Positions 33,763-34,632 of a DNA stretch of 34,632 bases are shown here, piece after piece (position 1 is the stretch's first letter; every line of letters begins with the position of its first letter). Made by a program: the position numbers and the translations under genes. Below the pieces are notes generated by a model. It was not told where the DNA came from. It worked only from the letters and a program-made list of their open reading frames with translations, and made no database searches. The stretch comes from Nitrospirales bacterium (GTDB lineage: Bacteria > Nitrospirota > Nitrospiria > Nitrospirales > NS-4), in the NCBI GenBank assembly GCA_030648395.1, contig JAUSHW010000073.1:1-34632 (forward strand), read 5' to 3'.

Positions 33763-34632
33763 ATGGCCCAATACGAGCTGAACCTTCGCGACTACTGGCT
33801 GATCATACGCAAGCGCAAGTGGATTATCACATTCACGGTCCTGCTGGTGGCGGGAGCCACCTGGTTCGCGAGTCAGTTGTCCAGCCCTCATCTGATCTAT
33901 GACGCGTCGGCCCGCGTCAAGTTTGATCGCTCGACCTCGATGTCCGGTCTGATGACGGAGGTGATGGCGTTCTCGGAAGGCAACAACATCACGACCCAGA
34001 CTGAAGTCATCCGCAGTGTCCCTGTCATGGTGCGGGCCGCGAAAAAGCTTGGATTGATAGGCAAGGACGCCGATCCCAGGGAAGCCCGCGTCCCGCAGGA
34101 GGTCCTGGTCAAGGTCTACGACCTGAAGGGCCAGATTGCGGTTTCGCAAGAGACCGGGACGAACATTCTGAGGATCAGCGCGACCATGGACGATCCCGAT
34201 CATGCTGCGCGGTCCGCCAATGCGGTGGCTGAGTCGTACCGTGAGGAGAATATCGTCAGCCGGAACCGGCAGGTGGACGAGGCCAAGCTGTTTGTGGAAG
34301 GGCAACTGAAGGCCATCGAGGTGGCCTACAGACAATCCGAGGAAGCGCTGCTCCGATTCAAAGAACGGGAGGGCAATGTCTTTCTGACCGAAGAGGCACG
34401 GGAAGCCCTGGGGCGCTACAGCAGCCTCGAAGCCGAGAGGGAGAAACTGGCTCAGATCAGACGTGAGGTCACCGAGCAGCTCAGGATATTGAAAGCCAAT
34501 AAGGCATTGCCGGAGCCTGGGTCGGTGCGTATTTTTTCTGATGATGTCCAGGCCCTTATCGCGAAGTTGAACCAGAAGCTGTCTGATCTGACAACCGAGC
34601 GAACCACCTTGTTGGTCAACTATACCCCCAAG
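33763..34632 (+). CDS. Wzz-like polysaccharide chain-length determinant (3' end outside window)
   Basis: 290 codons of an inner-membrane chain-length or co-polymerase protein are present, open to the right edge. The N-terminus NLRDYWLIIRKRKW leads into a membrane helix (about 20-38) and a periplasmic Wzz region with RISATMDDPDHAARSANAVAE. A long predicted coiled coil (about 175-280) follows, rich in Glu, Lys and Leu. It starts at an ATG with AAGGA upstream, 14 bases after the export gene. The last residues LLVNYTPK match the usual YTPxHP segment. Whether a tyrosine kinase domain is fused at the missing C-terminus cannot be seen. Confidence 0.9.
   Translation, partial: MAQYELNLRDYWLIIRKRKWIITFTVLLVAGATWFASQLSSPHLIYDASARVKFDRSTSMSGLMTEVMAFSEGNNITTQTEVIRSVPVMVRAAKKLGLIGKDADPREARVPQEVLVKVYDLKGQIAVSQETGTNILRISATMDDPDHAARSANAVAESYREENIVSRNRQVDEAKLFVEGQLKAIEVAYRQSEEALLRFKEREGNVFLTEEAREALGRYSSLEAEREKLAQIRREVTEQLRILKANKALPEPGSVRIFSDDVQALIAKLNQKLSDLTTERTTLLVNYTPK

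Noticed and set aside
1-34632. CRISPR array, insertion sequence, prophage, toxin-antitoxin or other defence system
   Set aside because: No regularly spaced repeats, transposase, integrase or defence-family protein was seen on either strand.

Overview
The window is high-GC bacterial chromosome (about 60% GC by eye) with short gaps, many 4-base stop/start overlaps and no phage, transposon or CRISPR signature. Housekeeping proteins, gene order and the partial exopolysaccharide locus at the right end suggest a Nitrospira-like member of the Nitrospirota. That placement is an inference from overall flavour and not a phylogenetic result.

Layout, left part (about 1-11.2 kb, all minus strand). Reading in the direction of transcription, a small zinc-ribbon protein resembling YggX (Fe(II) trafficking) comes first. 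It is followed by two tandem bifunctional-nuclease-domain genes, rplM and rpsI, closed by a strong intrinsic terminator. Next come argC and argJ, then a structured leader and rpsB-tsf-pyrH-frr-alr. A separate promoter then drives an Mla/MCE lipid transporter (mlaE, mlaF and an MCE protein that runs off the left edge).

Centre (11.2-14.7 kb). A divergent promoter zone precedes a tRNA-Leu(CAA) on the plus strand. A near-consensus sigma70 promoter and a long hairpin then lead into a secreted glycine-rich protein of unknown family, with a textbook terminator. rsmI (minus) and a Nudix hydrolase (plus) are divergent, and both promoters sit so close to the start codons that leaderless mRNAs are likely. 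An SDR oxidoreductase follows.

Right part (14.7-30.9 kb, plus strand). A tetrapyrrole operon (CcsA/HemX-like membrane protein, hemA, a zinc-ribbon membrane protein, hemC, a cobA-hemD fusion, a CBS protein, hemB) runs into ribF, tilS and hpt. Then come ftsH, folP, glmM and comEC. Together these make uroporphyrinogen III and its methylated (siroheme/corrinoid) branch, flavins, tRNA-Ile lysidine, purine salvage, folate and peptidoglycan precursors.

Right end (30.9-34.6 kb). After an AT-rich promoter island, an ExeA-type ATPase, a degenerate HD-GYP protein, a Wza-like export lipoprotein and a Wzz-like chain-length protein (cut by the window edge) form the start of an exopolysaccharide export locus. 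It resembles those of exosortase/PEP-CTERM systems.

The points most worth a second look are the long hairpin before the unknown secreted protein, the Cys-Asp-Cys metal site in HemB, the degenerate HD-GYP protein, the zinc-ribbon YggX variant, the SD-sequestering leader of rpsB and the leaderless divergent pair. I do not see a wholly new multi-gene system; most of the window is conserved housekeeping.
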